Positions 1 to 5,336 of a DNA stretch of 35,973 bases are shown here, piece after piece; within the stretch, counting starts at the first letter, position 1; each line of letters begins with the position of its first letter. Origin of the DNA: Sinomonas humi (GTDB taxonomy: Bacteria; Actinomycetota; Actinomycetes; Actinomycetales; Micrococcaceae); NCBI RefSeq assembly GCF_000802235.1, contig NZ_JTDL01000077.1, positions 1 to 35,973 on the forward strand, written 5' to 3'. Under the pieces are notes generated by a model. That model saw nothing but the letters and a program-made list of their open reading frames with translations, searched no databases and was not told where the DNA came from. The position numbers and the translations under genes were made by a program.

Positions 1-99
1 GAGGTGTGCCGGGACGTGCATGCCGTCGACCCGTCGCTCCCCTGCGTGATGCTCACAAGCTACGACGACGACCAGTCGCTTCGCGGCGCGATCCTCGCC
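1..99 (+). pseudogene. Fragment of a NarL/DevR-type response-regulator receiver domain
   Basis: The first 33 codons read EVCRDVHAVDPSLPCVMLTS followed by YDDDQSLRGAILA. This matches the middle of a receiver domain of DevR/NarL-type regulators, which have a similar 'ELCRDL...CLILTSY...AILAGASGYVVK' stretch around the beta4 strand with its conserved Thr/Ser. The match ends after ILA, exactly where GASGY and the conserved lysine should follow. Downstream the frame continues only as charged, low-complexity sequence antisense to a convincing minus-strand gene. The N-terminal part lies outside the window. What is seen is a broken domain; whether it is a true pseudogene, a deletion junction or an assembly join cannot be told from here. 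Confidence 0.6.
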
Positions 100-537
100 A
101 CTCACGAGCAGAGCGAAGTAGCGCCCCAGCTGCTCCTCACGGGAGAGCGCCTGCAGATGTGCCCCGGCGTGCTCGAAGAAGGCCTCGGCCATGACGAGAC
201 CCGCAGCAGTGCGGTTGCGCAGCGCCGTCAGGAACACGTCGACGCGGCGGAACAGATCGGGCACGAAGAGGAGCACGACGGCGAAGAGCGCCGCTGCGAT
301 GACGCTGATCCTATTCGTCACGACGACATAGGCGAGCGCGAGGCCGATGGCGACGACGAGGACGCGGCTGGCAACGTTGAGGACCTTGGCGAGGGTGCGG
401 TGCGACTTCACGCGCTCGAGCACGGCGTGGTCGGCAGCGAGAGCCAGACGCTGCCCCGACCCGATGATCGTTTCGCGTACCAAACGCGTGCCGTCCGGAA
501 GGAGCACACCCTGCGCTCCGAAAAGTTGGCGTGTCAT
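100..537 (-). CDS. Two-helix membrane protein, 3' end truncated or fused
   Basis: An ATG at 537 opens a frame that stays open to the window edge. The convincing part is about 145 residues: a soluble N-terminus (MTRQLFGAQGVLLPDGTRLV), a charged stretch, then two hydrophobic segments (about residues 52-70 and 76-94) separated by a short VTNR loop, then an amphipathic helical C-terminal region rich in Ala, Glu and Leu. I recognise no family. Near base 100 the sequence changes character and becomes the antisense of a response-regulator receiver domain, so the original C-terminus is probably missing. The protein probably sits in the membrane. The real end cannot be given; the boundary at 100 is inferred from the edge of the opposing receiver fragment. 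Confidence 0.5.
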
Positions 538-698
538 GTGTCCCCTTGAGTTGCAGCCACGTGTGAGTCGACTACGATTCTCCCACGCCCCATCGCTCAC
601 TGGGCAACCGTCTTCGCCGTCCGAAATGTAAGTGATCTTCCTCACAGCGCCACCGGCATGTCACATTCTGTCCATCTCGGCTGTGTAGCCTGTCGGTC

Positions 699-977
699 GT
701 GCCTCACGATTGGTTGCTTGAACTCCGCAGGCGCATCGACATCCAGAGGGCCCTGTGCCCGGAAGATGAGCGCGCTCAGACCGACTACCACCTCGTGAGG
801 GCCAATCATTCTCCGTGCCAGACCGTAGGCGCCGGCCTCTGCTTCTGCAGCCGCCCGTGGCCCTGCGCCTGGGTGGAGAGCGCCGCCACCCGCTACGGCG
901 TCGAGGTGTACGGAGATTACAGCCATCTGGGGCCGGGTGCGGGCGCGCTGCCGCGGAAGGCCGCCTCGGCCGCTTAG
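699..977 (+). CDS. Small Cys-rich protein with a CxxPWPC motif
   Basis: A 92-residue protein starting at GTG 699. No Shine-Dalgarno is visible, but TAGCCT at 686-691 is a possible -10 box 7 nt upstream, so the mRNA may be leaderless. Residues about 37-60 hold HSPCQTVGAGLCFCSRPWPC, a cysteine cluster that resembles the C-x2-C-G-x-PWPC motif of another small protein in this window (4020-4385) and of short actinobacterial proteins of unknown function. The cysteines could bind zinc, which is inference. The C-terminal tail is Gly/Ala/Arg-rich. It lies between the divergent membrane-protein gene and a convergent TetR gene. No function can be assigned. Confidence 0.5.
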   Translation: MPHDWLLELRRRIDIQRALCPEDERAQTDYHLVRANHSPCQTVGAGLCFCSRPWPCAWVESAATRYGVEVYGDYSHLGPGAGALPRKAASAA

Positions 978-1013
978 GCCTGCCTGTGCACCGCGGCTCC
1001 TGCGCCGACCGCC

Positions 1014-1820
1014 TCAGTTTGCGTCAGCTGAGCTCAGTGTCGCTTTGGACCTTGCGAGTCGGGTACGCCTCGTGAGCCGATGCTCCGCCTCGGACGCCGC
1101 CTCCGCGTGCGGAAAAGGGGCGAGATGCTGCCCTTCGTCAGCCAGCTGGCTTTCCTGACTGGGCTGGCTTTCCTGACTGGGCTGGCCTTCCTGACTGGGC
1201 TGGCCTTCCTGACTCCGCTGGCGTTGACGGTGGTGATCAATGAGCAGGCTCGCCATGAGGCGGGCGCGTTCCGCGGCGCGAGTGTCGCCCTCCGTGTCCG
1301 CCACCATGGCACCTTTGATCAGGATGTGGCACGACCACGCAAAGCCCTCGGGGTCGTCGAGTCCCGCGGCCGCGGCAATTGACGCCAACTGCTCCCGCGT
1401 CCGGGTGAGGTATTCGATGCTGGCACGGCCCAAGGGATGATCCGGGCCCATCTCGATCATGACGTGGAGGAACGCGCTAGCTTCCGCCCTTCCGCGTTGG
1501 AACCAGTCGTCCAGCACGCCGAACACCGCGAGCAGGGGTTCGTCATGGCTCTCGCCGCTCTTCGTCGCTGCGTCAACGGCCGCGCTCCGCGCCGTAAACC
1601 AGCGGTCCAAGTACGCCAAGACGAGCGCGTCCTTCGAAGGGAAATGTCGATAGAAGGTGGCCTTGGCAACCCCCGACCGGGTGATGATCTCGTCTACGCC
1701 GACGTCACGGATCCCGCGCCGGGCGAAGAGCTCATACGAAGTGTCCAGAATCCTTTCACGCGCACCCGCCTTTCGGCCGGTGGCCGCGCGAGTCTCATCC
1801 CGAGCGTCCATGAGAGCCAT
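1014..1820 (-). CDS. TetR/AcrR-family transcriptional regulator with repeat-bearing tail
   Basis: A 268-residue one-component repressor. The N-terminal HTH (about residues 20-68) has the usual layout: RERILDTSYELFARRGIRDV, then VDEII, then GVAKATFYRHFPSKDALV. The C-terminal ligand domain runs to about residue 195 and closely resembles that of the second TetR in this window (28876-29433). Beyond it is a hydrophilic extension of about 70 residues that is not usual for TetR; it begins with four copies of a six-residue SQE(G/S)QP unit encoded by an 18-bp tandem repeat (1145-1216). Starts are possible at ATG 1820 or ATG 1811. Two palindromes upstream (1836-1851, 1873-1890) are likely autoregulatory operators shared with the divergent small genes. 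The ligand is unknown. Confidence 0.9.
   Translation of the reverse strand: MALMDARDETRAATGRKAGARERILDTSYELFARRGIRDVGVDEIITRSGVAKATFYRHFPSKDALVLAYLDRWFTARSAAVDAATKSGESHDEPLLAVFGVLDDWFQRGRAEASAFLHVMIEMGPDHPLGRASIEYLTRTREQLASIAAAAGLDDPEGFAWSCHILIKGAMVADTEGDTRAAERARLMASLLIDHHRQRQRSQEGQPSQEGQPSQESQPSQESQLADEGQHLAPFPHAEAASEAEHRLTRRTRLARSKATLSSADAN
1145..1216. repeat. 18-bp tandem repeat, 4 copies, inside the TetR gene
   Basis: Four consecutive 18-bp units with consensus GCTGGCYTTCCTGACTGG on the plus strand. Units 1 and 2 are identical, unit 3 differs at one base, and unit 4 differs in its last two bases. The period is a multiple of three, so gain or loss of a unit would keep the TetR frame and change the tail by six residues (SQEGQP/SQESQP). 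Confidence 0.9.
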
Positions 1821-1835
1821 CGTAGCGCAAGACTG

Positions 1836-1851
1836 GACAGACAGGTCTGTC
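1836..1851. promoter_or_regulatory. Palindromic operator GACAGAC-AG-GTCTGTC
   Basis: A perfect 7-bp inverted repeat with a 2-bp spacer, 15 bases upstream of the TetR start. It is followed directly by another palindrome, CTACATGTAG (1851-1860). Its position and its similarity to the site at 1873-1890 suggest it is the TetR binding site. Confidence 0.7.
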
Positions 1852-1872
1852 TACATGTAGAAAGTTCTTCAC

Positions 1873-1890
1873 AGACAGACCGTTCTGTCT
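1873..1890. promoter_or_regulatory. Second palindromic operator AGACAGA-CCGT-TCTGTCT
   Basis: A perfect 7-bp inverted repeat with a 4-bp spacer, sharing the ACAGAC core of the site at 1836-1851. Together the two sites fill the divergent intergenic region between the TetR gene and the plus-strand gene starting at 1941. Confidence 0.65.
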
Positions 1891-1940
1891 CAGGGAGGGC
1901 CGGCAAGGCGCCGGACCCCGTCGGCAAGTAGGAGGACGCA

Positions 1941-2129
1941 GTGATTCAGCTGATTGACCGGGTGGTACTCGGCCCGTCCGCTTCGACCACCGCGGAGCGC
2001 GCGGAAGAGCTCCGGGGAGAGCGCATGGGCGAGGCAGACGAGCTGCGCGAAGTGGCGCGGCTCGCGTTGGAGATGGCCGTTCGTCGCTACCGGGAGAACT
2101 CCGCAACCTCGCCGAGGGCCTGCGCATGA
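1941..2129 (+). CDS. Small hypothetical protein, probable TetR target
   Basis: A 62-residue protein starting at GTG 1941 behind a strong AGGAGG (about 1930-1935). It begins MIQLIDRVVLGPSASTTAER and then is mostly helical and charged (EELRGERMGEADELREVARL). I recognise no domain. It is divergent from the TetR gene, with both palindromic operators in between, and is followed within 30 bases by another small gene (2156-2398), so the two probably form a TetR-controlled transcription unit. Confidence 0.5.
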   Translation: MIQLIDRVVLGPSASTTAERAEELRGERMGEADELREVARLALEMAVRRYRENSATSPRACA

Positions 2130-2155
2130 GGCAAGACCTGGGTCCGAAGGAGGAC

Positions 2156-2398
2156 ATGAGACGCGCACTCGCTGGAGACCGCAAGGTCATCGTCGACGGG
2201 CACAACGCCGAACTGCACTGTTACCTGGTTGCAGCGGGGGTACAGTCCGCGCGGGTTGTGTGGACGACGGCATCAGGCCGCCGGCGGCAGCGCATCGTCC
2301 AGCTCGCTCAGGTCCGGCTTCCGGATCCCGCGAAGCCGTGGGAGGGCGTCGAGATCTCTCCGGACCGGATTCCCTTCGCCTCCCCCGCACGGCTCTGA
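2156..2398 (+). CDS. Small hypothetical protein
   Basis: An 80-residue protein starting at ATG 2156, chosen because GAAGGAGG (2146-2153) sits directly upstream. An in-frame ATG at 2126 overlaps the preceding stop (ATGA) and is the alternative. It begins MRRALAGDRKVIVDGHNAEL and continues with alternating beta-strand-like stretches (HCYLVAAGVQSARVVWTTAS, then RQRIVQLAQVRLPDPAKPWE). I recognise no family. It is probably co-transcribed with the gene at 1941. Confidence 0.5.
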   Translation: MRRALAGDRKVIVDGHNAELHCYLVAAGVQSARVVWTTASGRRRQRIVQLAQVRLPDPAKPWEGVEISPDRIPFASPARL

Positions 2399-2666
2399 GC
2401 CCAGCGCATTTTCCCAAACGAAGATCTCCCCAGCCAAGATCTCCCAGCCAACTCGTAGGCCGGACTCCAAGGAGCGGAGCGGCCGCGGGGCCAGGCTCAG
2501 GCGTGGAGGGCATCGCGGATGGCGAAGTACCCGTCGCATTCTCGAATCGGGAAGGTCGGCTTAGGCCGCCATCGTGCGAATCACCCGTTGGCGGGATACT
2601 GGCAGGCAGCAGAGTTCGAGCGGGCAGCAGCGACCACCGCGTGCTCCTCAAGGAAGCGGGCTGACC
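2399..2666 (+). other. Intergenic stretch with a short tandem repeat
   Basis: No convincing gene is visible here. Bases 2421-2449 contain two near-identical copies of AAGATCTCCC(C)AGCC. The remainder is GC-rich sequence without a clear promoter. The last 20 bases include AAGGAAG, a weak ribosome site for the gene at 2667. Confidence 0.5.
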
Positions 2667-3068
2667 ATGAACGAGGTGGCAGAGCCAGCCGGAGCGGCGC
2701 GTCGATCCGAACCGTCTCAGCGGTCAGGCGGCTATCTCGACCGGCCGCACTCGAGTTCGCTCGCCGACGTGCTCAACGTCATCCTGGACAAGGGCCTCGT
2801 CATTGACGCCTACGTGCAGCTCTCCCTGCTCGGGATCGACGTCCTCACAGTCGACGCGCGCTTCGTCGTGGCAAGCGTCGACACGTATCTGCGCTATGCC
2901 GAGGCCACCAACAGGCTCGACCTCGCCAAGCAGACCGAGGGCAACGGTGCTCCCGAGCTCGCCGTAAAGGCCATCGACAGCACGGCAGAGAAGGTCGCAC
3001 ACGGGATAGCCAAGAAGAAGACCGAAGACTTTGTCGAAAACGTCAAAGACTTCTTCACGCCGGGCTAG
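2667..3068 (+). CDS. Orphan GvpA/GvpJ-family gas vesicle structural protein
   Basis: A 133-residue protein starting at ATG 2667. Residues about 29-83 match the GvpA/GvpJ core: [20 protein letters not shown], then [20 protein letters not shown], then [11 protein letters not shown]. This is the conserved helix-strand-strand-helix unit that packs into the ribbed gas-vesicle wall. GvpA itself is about 70 residues. Here there is a Ser/Arg-rich lead of about 28 residues and a charged tail of about 50 (for example [18 protein letters not shown]), a layout closer to minor GvpA-like proteins (GvpJ/M/S) than to the main wall protein. No gvpF, gvpG, gvpK, gvpL, gvpN or gvpO gene is visible nearby, so vesicle formation from this locus alone is doubtful. 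Family assignment is firm; function here is not. Confidence 0.85.
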   Translation: MNEVAEPAGAARRSEPSQRSGGYLDRPHSSSLADVLNVILDKGLVIDAYVQLSLLGIDVLTVDARFVVASVDTYLRYAEATNRLDLAKQTEGNGAPELAVKAIDSTAEKVAHGIAKKKTEDFVENVKDFFTPG

Positions 3069-3090
3069 AGGTTTCTGCGTCGCGCCAGCA

Positions 3091-3096
3091 TAGGAT
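3091..3096 (+). promoter_or_regulatory. -10 box TAGGAT of a leaderless gene
   Basis: TAGGAT ends 6 nt before GTG 3103, and no Shine-Dalgarno lies between them. Transcription would therefore begin at or next to the start codon. No good -35 is visible. Confidence 0.4.
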
Positions 3097-3102
3097 CGCC
3101 CC

Positions 3103-3663
3103 GTGGACACGACACCTCCGCAGCTGGACGCAATGACGCTCCTCAAGCACATCGAGCAGACGCCCGCGCTCGTCGCCGTCGGCATGACCGCCCCGGTCCT
3201 CGAACGCGTGGTGCAGCACCCCGAGCCCGATCGTTTCGCCGTCCTCCTCGCGAGCCCGAACGACGGCGCGCGGCACGTTGTAGAAGTCCAGCTCGGCGAG
3301 GCGGACGAAGACCAGGTGCTGCGCGCTCTCGCGCACTGGGCGGTCGAACGGCAGCGGCTCCCCGGGCTCGAACACCACGCGGCCATCGTCGCGGAGTGCA
3401 TTCCACCGCATGTCGCCCGCGCCGTGGCCCTCGCCCGGCGCATCGCCCCCATTGAAGCGCTCGAGCTTGAAGTCGAGCAGCGGGAAGGGACGCTCGCGCT
3501 GCAGGTGGAGCCCGTCGACCCGCCCGCGGGGGCCGACCCGGAGGCCGAGCTCGCGAGCGCACTTCGCCTTCGTGGTTTTCTCGAATCGCTCGATCCCGCC
3601 GACCCGCTCTCCGCGAGGCTCACGGGTCCGCGCCCGACCCGGTTGGGGTGGCGAGAGGACTGA
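3103..3663 (+). CDS. PD-(D/E)XK nuclease-like conserved hypothetical protein
   Basis: A 186-residue protein starting at GTG 3103; an internal ATG lies at codon 11. The central block HVVEVQLGEADEDQVLRALA, followed by HWAVERQRLPGLEHHAAIVA, resembles a family in which VVEVQLG-(E/A)-(T/A)-DE...YWDIER...HCAVIVAED is conserved and which appears to have the restriction-endonuclease-like fold. The E-x-Q of VEVQLG and the Asp of PDRFAVLLAS would be the metal-site residues. Whether it cuts nucleic acid is not known. The C-terminal 30 residues are Pro/Arg-rich. It starts 35 bases after the GvpA-like gene but has its own putative -10 box. Confidence 0.5.
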   Translation: MDTTPPQLDAMTLLKHIEQTPALVAVGMTAPVLERVVQHPEPDRFAVLLASPNDGARHVVEVQLGEADEDQVLRALAHWAVERQRLPGLEHHAAIVAECIPPHVARAVALARRIAPIEALELEVEQREGTLALQVEPVDPPAGADPEAELASALRLRGFLESLDPADPLSARLTGPRPTRLGWRED

Positions 3664-3747
3664 ACCGGCTCGCCCAGCCCCGCTTGGCAGCGCCGCCGGG
3701 CGGGTAACCCACGGGGACGTGAAGAGCCCAAGTGGAAGGAGAGCGTC

Positions 3748-3984
3748 ATGATCGAGCGCGGCAGCAACAAGCACGGCCCGCAGCTGGACGACGAGATGAA
3801 GCACGAGGACCAGGGCACGATCCGCAGCGGTCGGCCGGGGCACGTCGAGGACTTCCGCCAGACGGAGCCGTTCCCGGACGACACGGACAGCCCGGAGACT
3901 CGTGCCGCTATGGAGCACGGGGCCGCGGGCGGTAGCGGAGCTGAGCCTGAGGAGGACGAGGGTCAGCTCGGCACGCCGGAATGA
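3748..3984 (+). CDS. Small acidic conserved actinobacterial protein
   Basis: A 78-residue protein starting at ATG 3748 behind AAGGAGAG (about 3735-3742). The opening MIERGSNKHGPQLDDEMKHE followed by DQGTIRSGRPGHVEDFRQTE resembles short actinobacterial proteins with an 'ERGSDKHGP..DD..KHE..G..RSGRP...E(W/F)R' pattern, often found beside DUF2795 genes. The C-terminal half is very acidic and probably disordered. There are no membrane segments or cysteines. Function is unknown. Confidence 0.65.
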   Translation: MIERGSNKHGPQLDDEMKHEDQGTIRSGRPGHVEDFRQTEPFPDDTDSPETRAAMEHGAAGGSGAEPEEDEGQLGTPE

Positions 3985-4019
3985 TGTGACTGCTCCTCCG
4001 ACACGGGTAAGGGGCGGTC

Positions 4020-4385
4020 ATGGACCCCCTGCTGGCAGAGCACATCTACGAGGAGATCCTTGTGCGGCTGCGAGCCGCCAAACGCAGCGGGTCGCTGCGC
4101 TCGTCCGTTGAGGCCGAAGTGTGGGAGCCGGCCGCCGAGAGCCACCGGCCCTCCAGCGCCCGCGTCGGTGACCCTTGCGAGGGCTGCGGCCAACCTTGGC
4201 CGTGTCCAGTTGTGAGGGACCTCCTCAGGTCCGGGGTGGTCGCACCGCTCGAGGAGATGGCCGCAGCCATCCCGCCTCCCGTGAGAGCGGCCGCCTCGGA
4301 CCCGTCGGAGCATCTCGTCCCGCGCAGTCGTTGGCTTTCGCGGCGGCGCCGGCGCCAGCCGCGGCGCTTCCCGCCTGCTATGTAG
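4020..4385 (+). CDS. Small protein with CEGCGQPWPC motif
   Basis: A 121-residue protein starting at ATG 4020 behind a weak AAGGGG. It begins MDPLLAEHIYEEILVRLRAA, which is helical. At about residues 54-64 it carries DPCEGCGQPWPCPVVRDLL, a C-x2-C-G-x-PWPC motif resembling the one in the protein at 699-977 and in short actinobacterial proteins of unknown role; it may be a metal site. The C-terminus is Arg-rich (SRRRRRQPRRFPPAM). Its stop codon TAG (4383-4385) falls inside the first unit of the 16-bp TAGAAC array. Confidence 0.6.
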   Translation: MDPLLAEHIYEEILVRLRAAKRSGSLRSSVEAEVWEPAAESHRPSSARVGDPCEGCGQPWPCPVVRDLLRSGVVAPLEEMAAAIPPPVRAAASDPSEHLVPRSRWLSRRRRRQPRRFPPAM

Positions 4386-4420
4386 AACGCCTGCAGTTTA
4401 GAACGCCTGCTGTTTAGAAG
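4373..4420 (+). repeat. 16-bp tandem array, 3 units ending in TAGAAC
   Basis: Three back-to-back 16-bp units: GCCTGCTATGTAGAAC, GCCTGCAGTTTAGAAC and GCCTGCTGTTTAGAAG. The period is exact. Because 16 is not a multiple of 3, the TAGs at 4383, 4399 and 4415 fall in three different frames. The first TAG is the stop codon of the gene at 4020-4385. A second array with the same period and the same TAGAAC end lies at 5273-5336. Confidence 0.85.
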
Positions 4421-4527
4421 CAGCCGACACCGAGGCGCACACAGCCAAGGAAAAGCCTTCCCAAAGCCCACAGACACGCGGGCCGAGGACAGTGGAACTT
4501 GGAACCACTGGACTCAGGGAGGCAGGA

Positions 4528-4803
4528 ATGATCAGCTACCGGCCCATCGCCCCACTGGCGGTCGACGACGGCGGCGTGAGGTCCGCGTTGAAGGCCATGG
4601 CCTGGACGGCGCTGCTCGGCGCCCCGGCTGAGCGCAGCGCAAGCCCGCAGCCCATCCGAGAGGCGCAGCCCATCAGAGAGGCGCGGGAACCGAAGCCTTG
4701 CGGATTGCTGCGAGCCGCTCGTCGGTCGTCAGGACGTCCGCGAACGGCGTCGCACTCCGCAGCTGAGCGCCCTGTTCGCCGGGAGCAAGCATCGAGTCGA
4801 TGA
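4528..4803 (+). CDS. Doubtful small hypothetical protein
   Basis: A 91-residue frame starting at ATG 4528 behind AGGGAGG (4516-4522). It begins MISYRPIAPLAVDDGGVRSA, followed by a short hydrophobic stretch, then an internal repeat of QPIREA caused by an 18-bp duplication. Its last 130 bases run antisense to the end of the minus-strand gene 4673-5230, so one of the two is probably not coding there. The good ribosome site is the main support. Confidence 0.3.
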   Translation: MISYRPIAPLAVDDGGVRSALKAMAWTALLGAPAERSASPQPIREAQPIREAREPKPCGLLRAARRSSGRPRTASHSAAERPVRREQASSR

Positions 4804-5230
4804 GGGACTCGGTATCCCCTTCGAGCAGCCGCCCCCACTCCGAGAACTGGGCGGCCTCCCGCGTAGCCTGCCCCCCGTCGTCGCCCGCGCGCAGCTCCTC
4901 GAGACGAACCCGGGCGGCGGTGACCACAGGCGCTGGATCGTCACGCAGCCTGTCCACCACCGCCCGGTGGAGTTCCCACGCCACCCGATCGTCATGGTTC
5001 GCGAGCACGGGCCGCCTGCCCCGTGCCTGCTCAATATCGTCCTGCGCTGTCAGGACGCTGCAGCCGAGGATCTGGGCGATCTCGCCCAGTGGCACCCCTG
5101 CCGCGTAGAGGCCGAAGATCGACTCGCAGCGGTCCCCCTCGGGAACGGACGTGCCTTCGCCCGCGAGCAGGGGGTCCTCAGGCGAGGCGACGACCTGTTC
5201 CACCAGAGAGGCAATGAAGGGCTGCAGCAT
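4673..5230 (-). CDS. Hypothetical protein with HTH-like segment
   Basis: A 185-residue protein from ATG 5230. At about residues 40-70, FGLYAAGVPLGEIAQILGCS followed by VLTAQDDIEQARGRR has the pattern of a sigma-70 region 4 or MerR-like helix-turn-helix (small residues at the turn, polar recognition helix). The rest is helical and acidic, with no known catalytic motif and no membrane segment. It may bind DNA. No Shine-Dalgarno is seen. Its upstream region carries the second 16-bp TAGAAC array (5273-5336), so the array could include its promoter or operator; that is inference. Confidence 0.5.
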   Translation of the reverse strand: MLQPFIASLVEQVVASPEDPLLAGEGTSVPEGDRCESIFGLYAAGVPLGEIAQILGCSVLTAQDDIEQARGRRPVLANHDDRVAWELHRAVVDRLRDDPAPVVTAARVRLEELRAGDDGGQATREAAQFSEWGRLLEGDTESLIDSMLAPGEQGAQLRSATPFADVLTTDERLAAIRKASVPAPL

Positions 5231-5272
5231 GGTGGTCCGCTACCCAGCTTCGGCAAAGCCACGCGCAACTGC

Positions 5273-5336
5273 TCGAGGCTTGTAGAACTACGCGCTTGTA
5301 GAACCACGCGCTTCTAGAACTACACCCTTCTAGAAA
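5273..5336 (+). repeat. 16-bp tandem array, 4 units ending in TAGAAC
   Basis: Four 16-bp units: TCGAGGCTTGTAGAAC, TACGCGCTTGTAGAAC, CACGCGCTTCTAGAAC and TACACCCTTCTAGAAA. Period and terminal TAGAAC match the array at 4373-4420, while the first half of the unit differs. The last unit contains the minus-strand stop codon of the S53 peptidase (5330-5332) within the palindrome TTCTAGAA. Confidence 0.85.

Noticed and set aside
100-549. Continuation of the plus-strand receiver frame to base 549
   Set aside because: After base 99 the product is charged low-complexity sequence that is the mirror of a two-helix membrane protein on the other strand.
2724-3918. Long minus-strand frames opposite the GvpA-like and nuclease-like genes
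   Set aside because: Products are Arg/Ser/Gly-rich without domains; the plus-strand proteins have clear family matches, ribosome or promoter signals.
4373-5336. 16-bp arrays as a CRISPR
   Set aside because: Period is far too short, units carry no spacer-sized variable part, and there are no cas genes.
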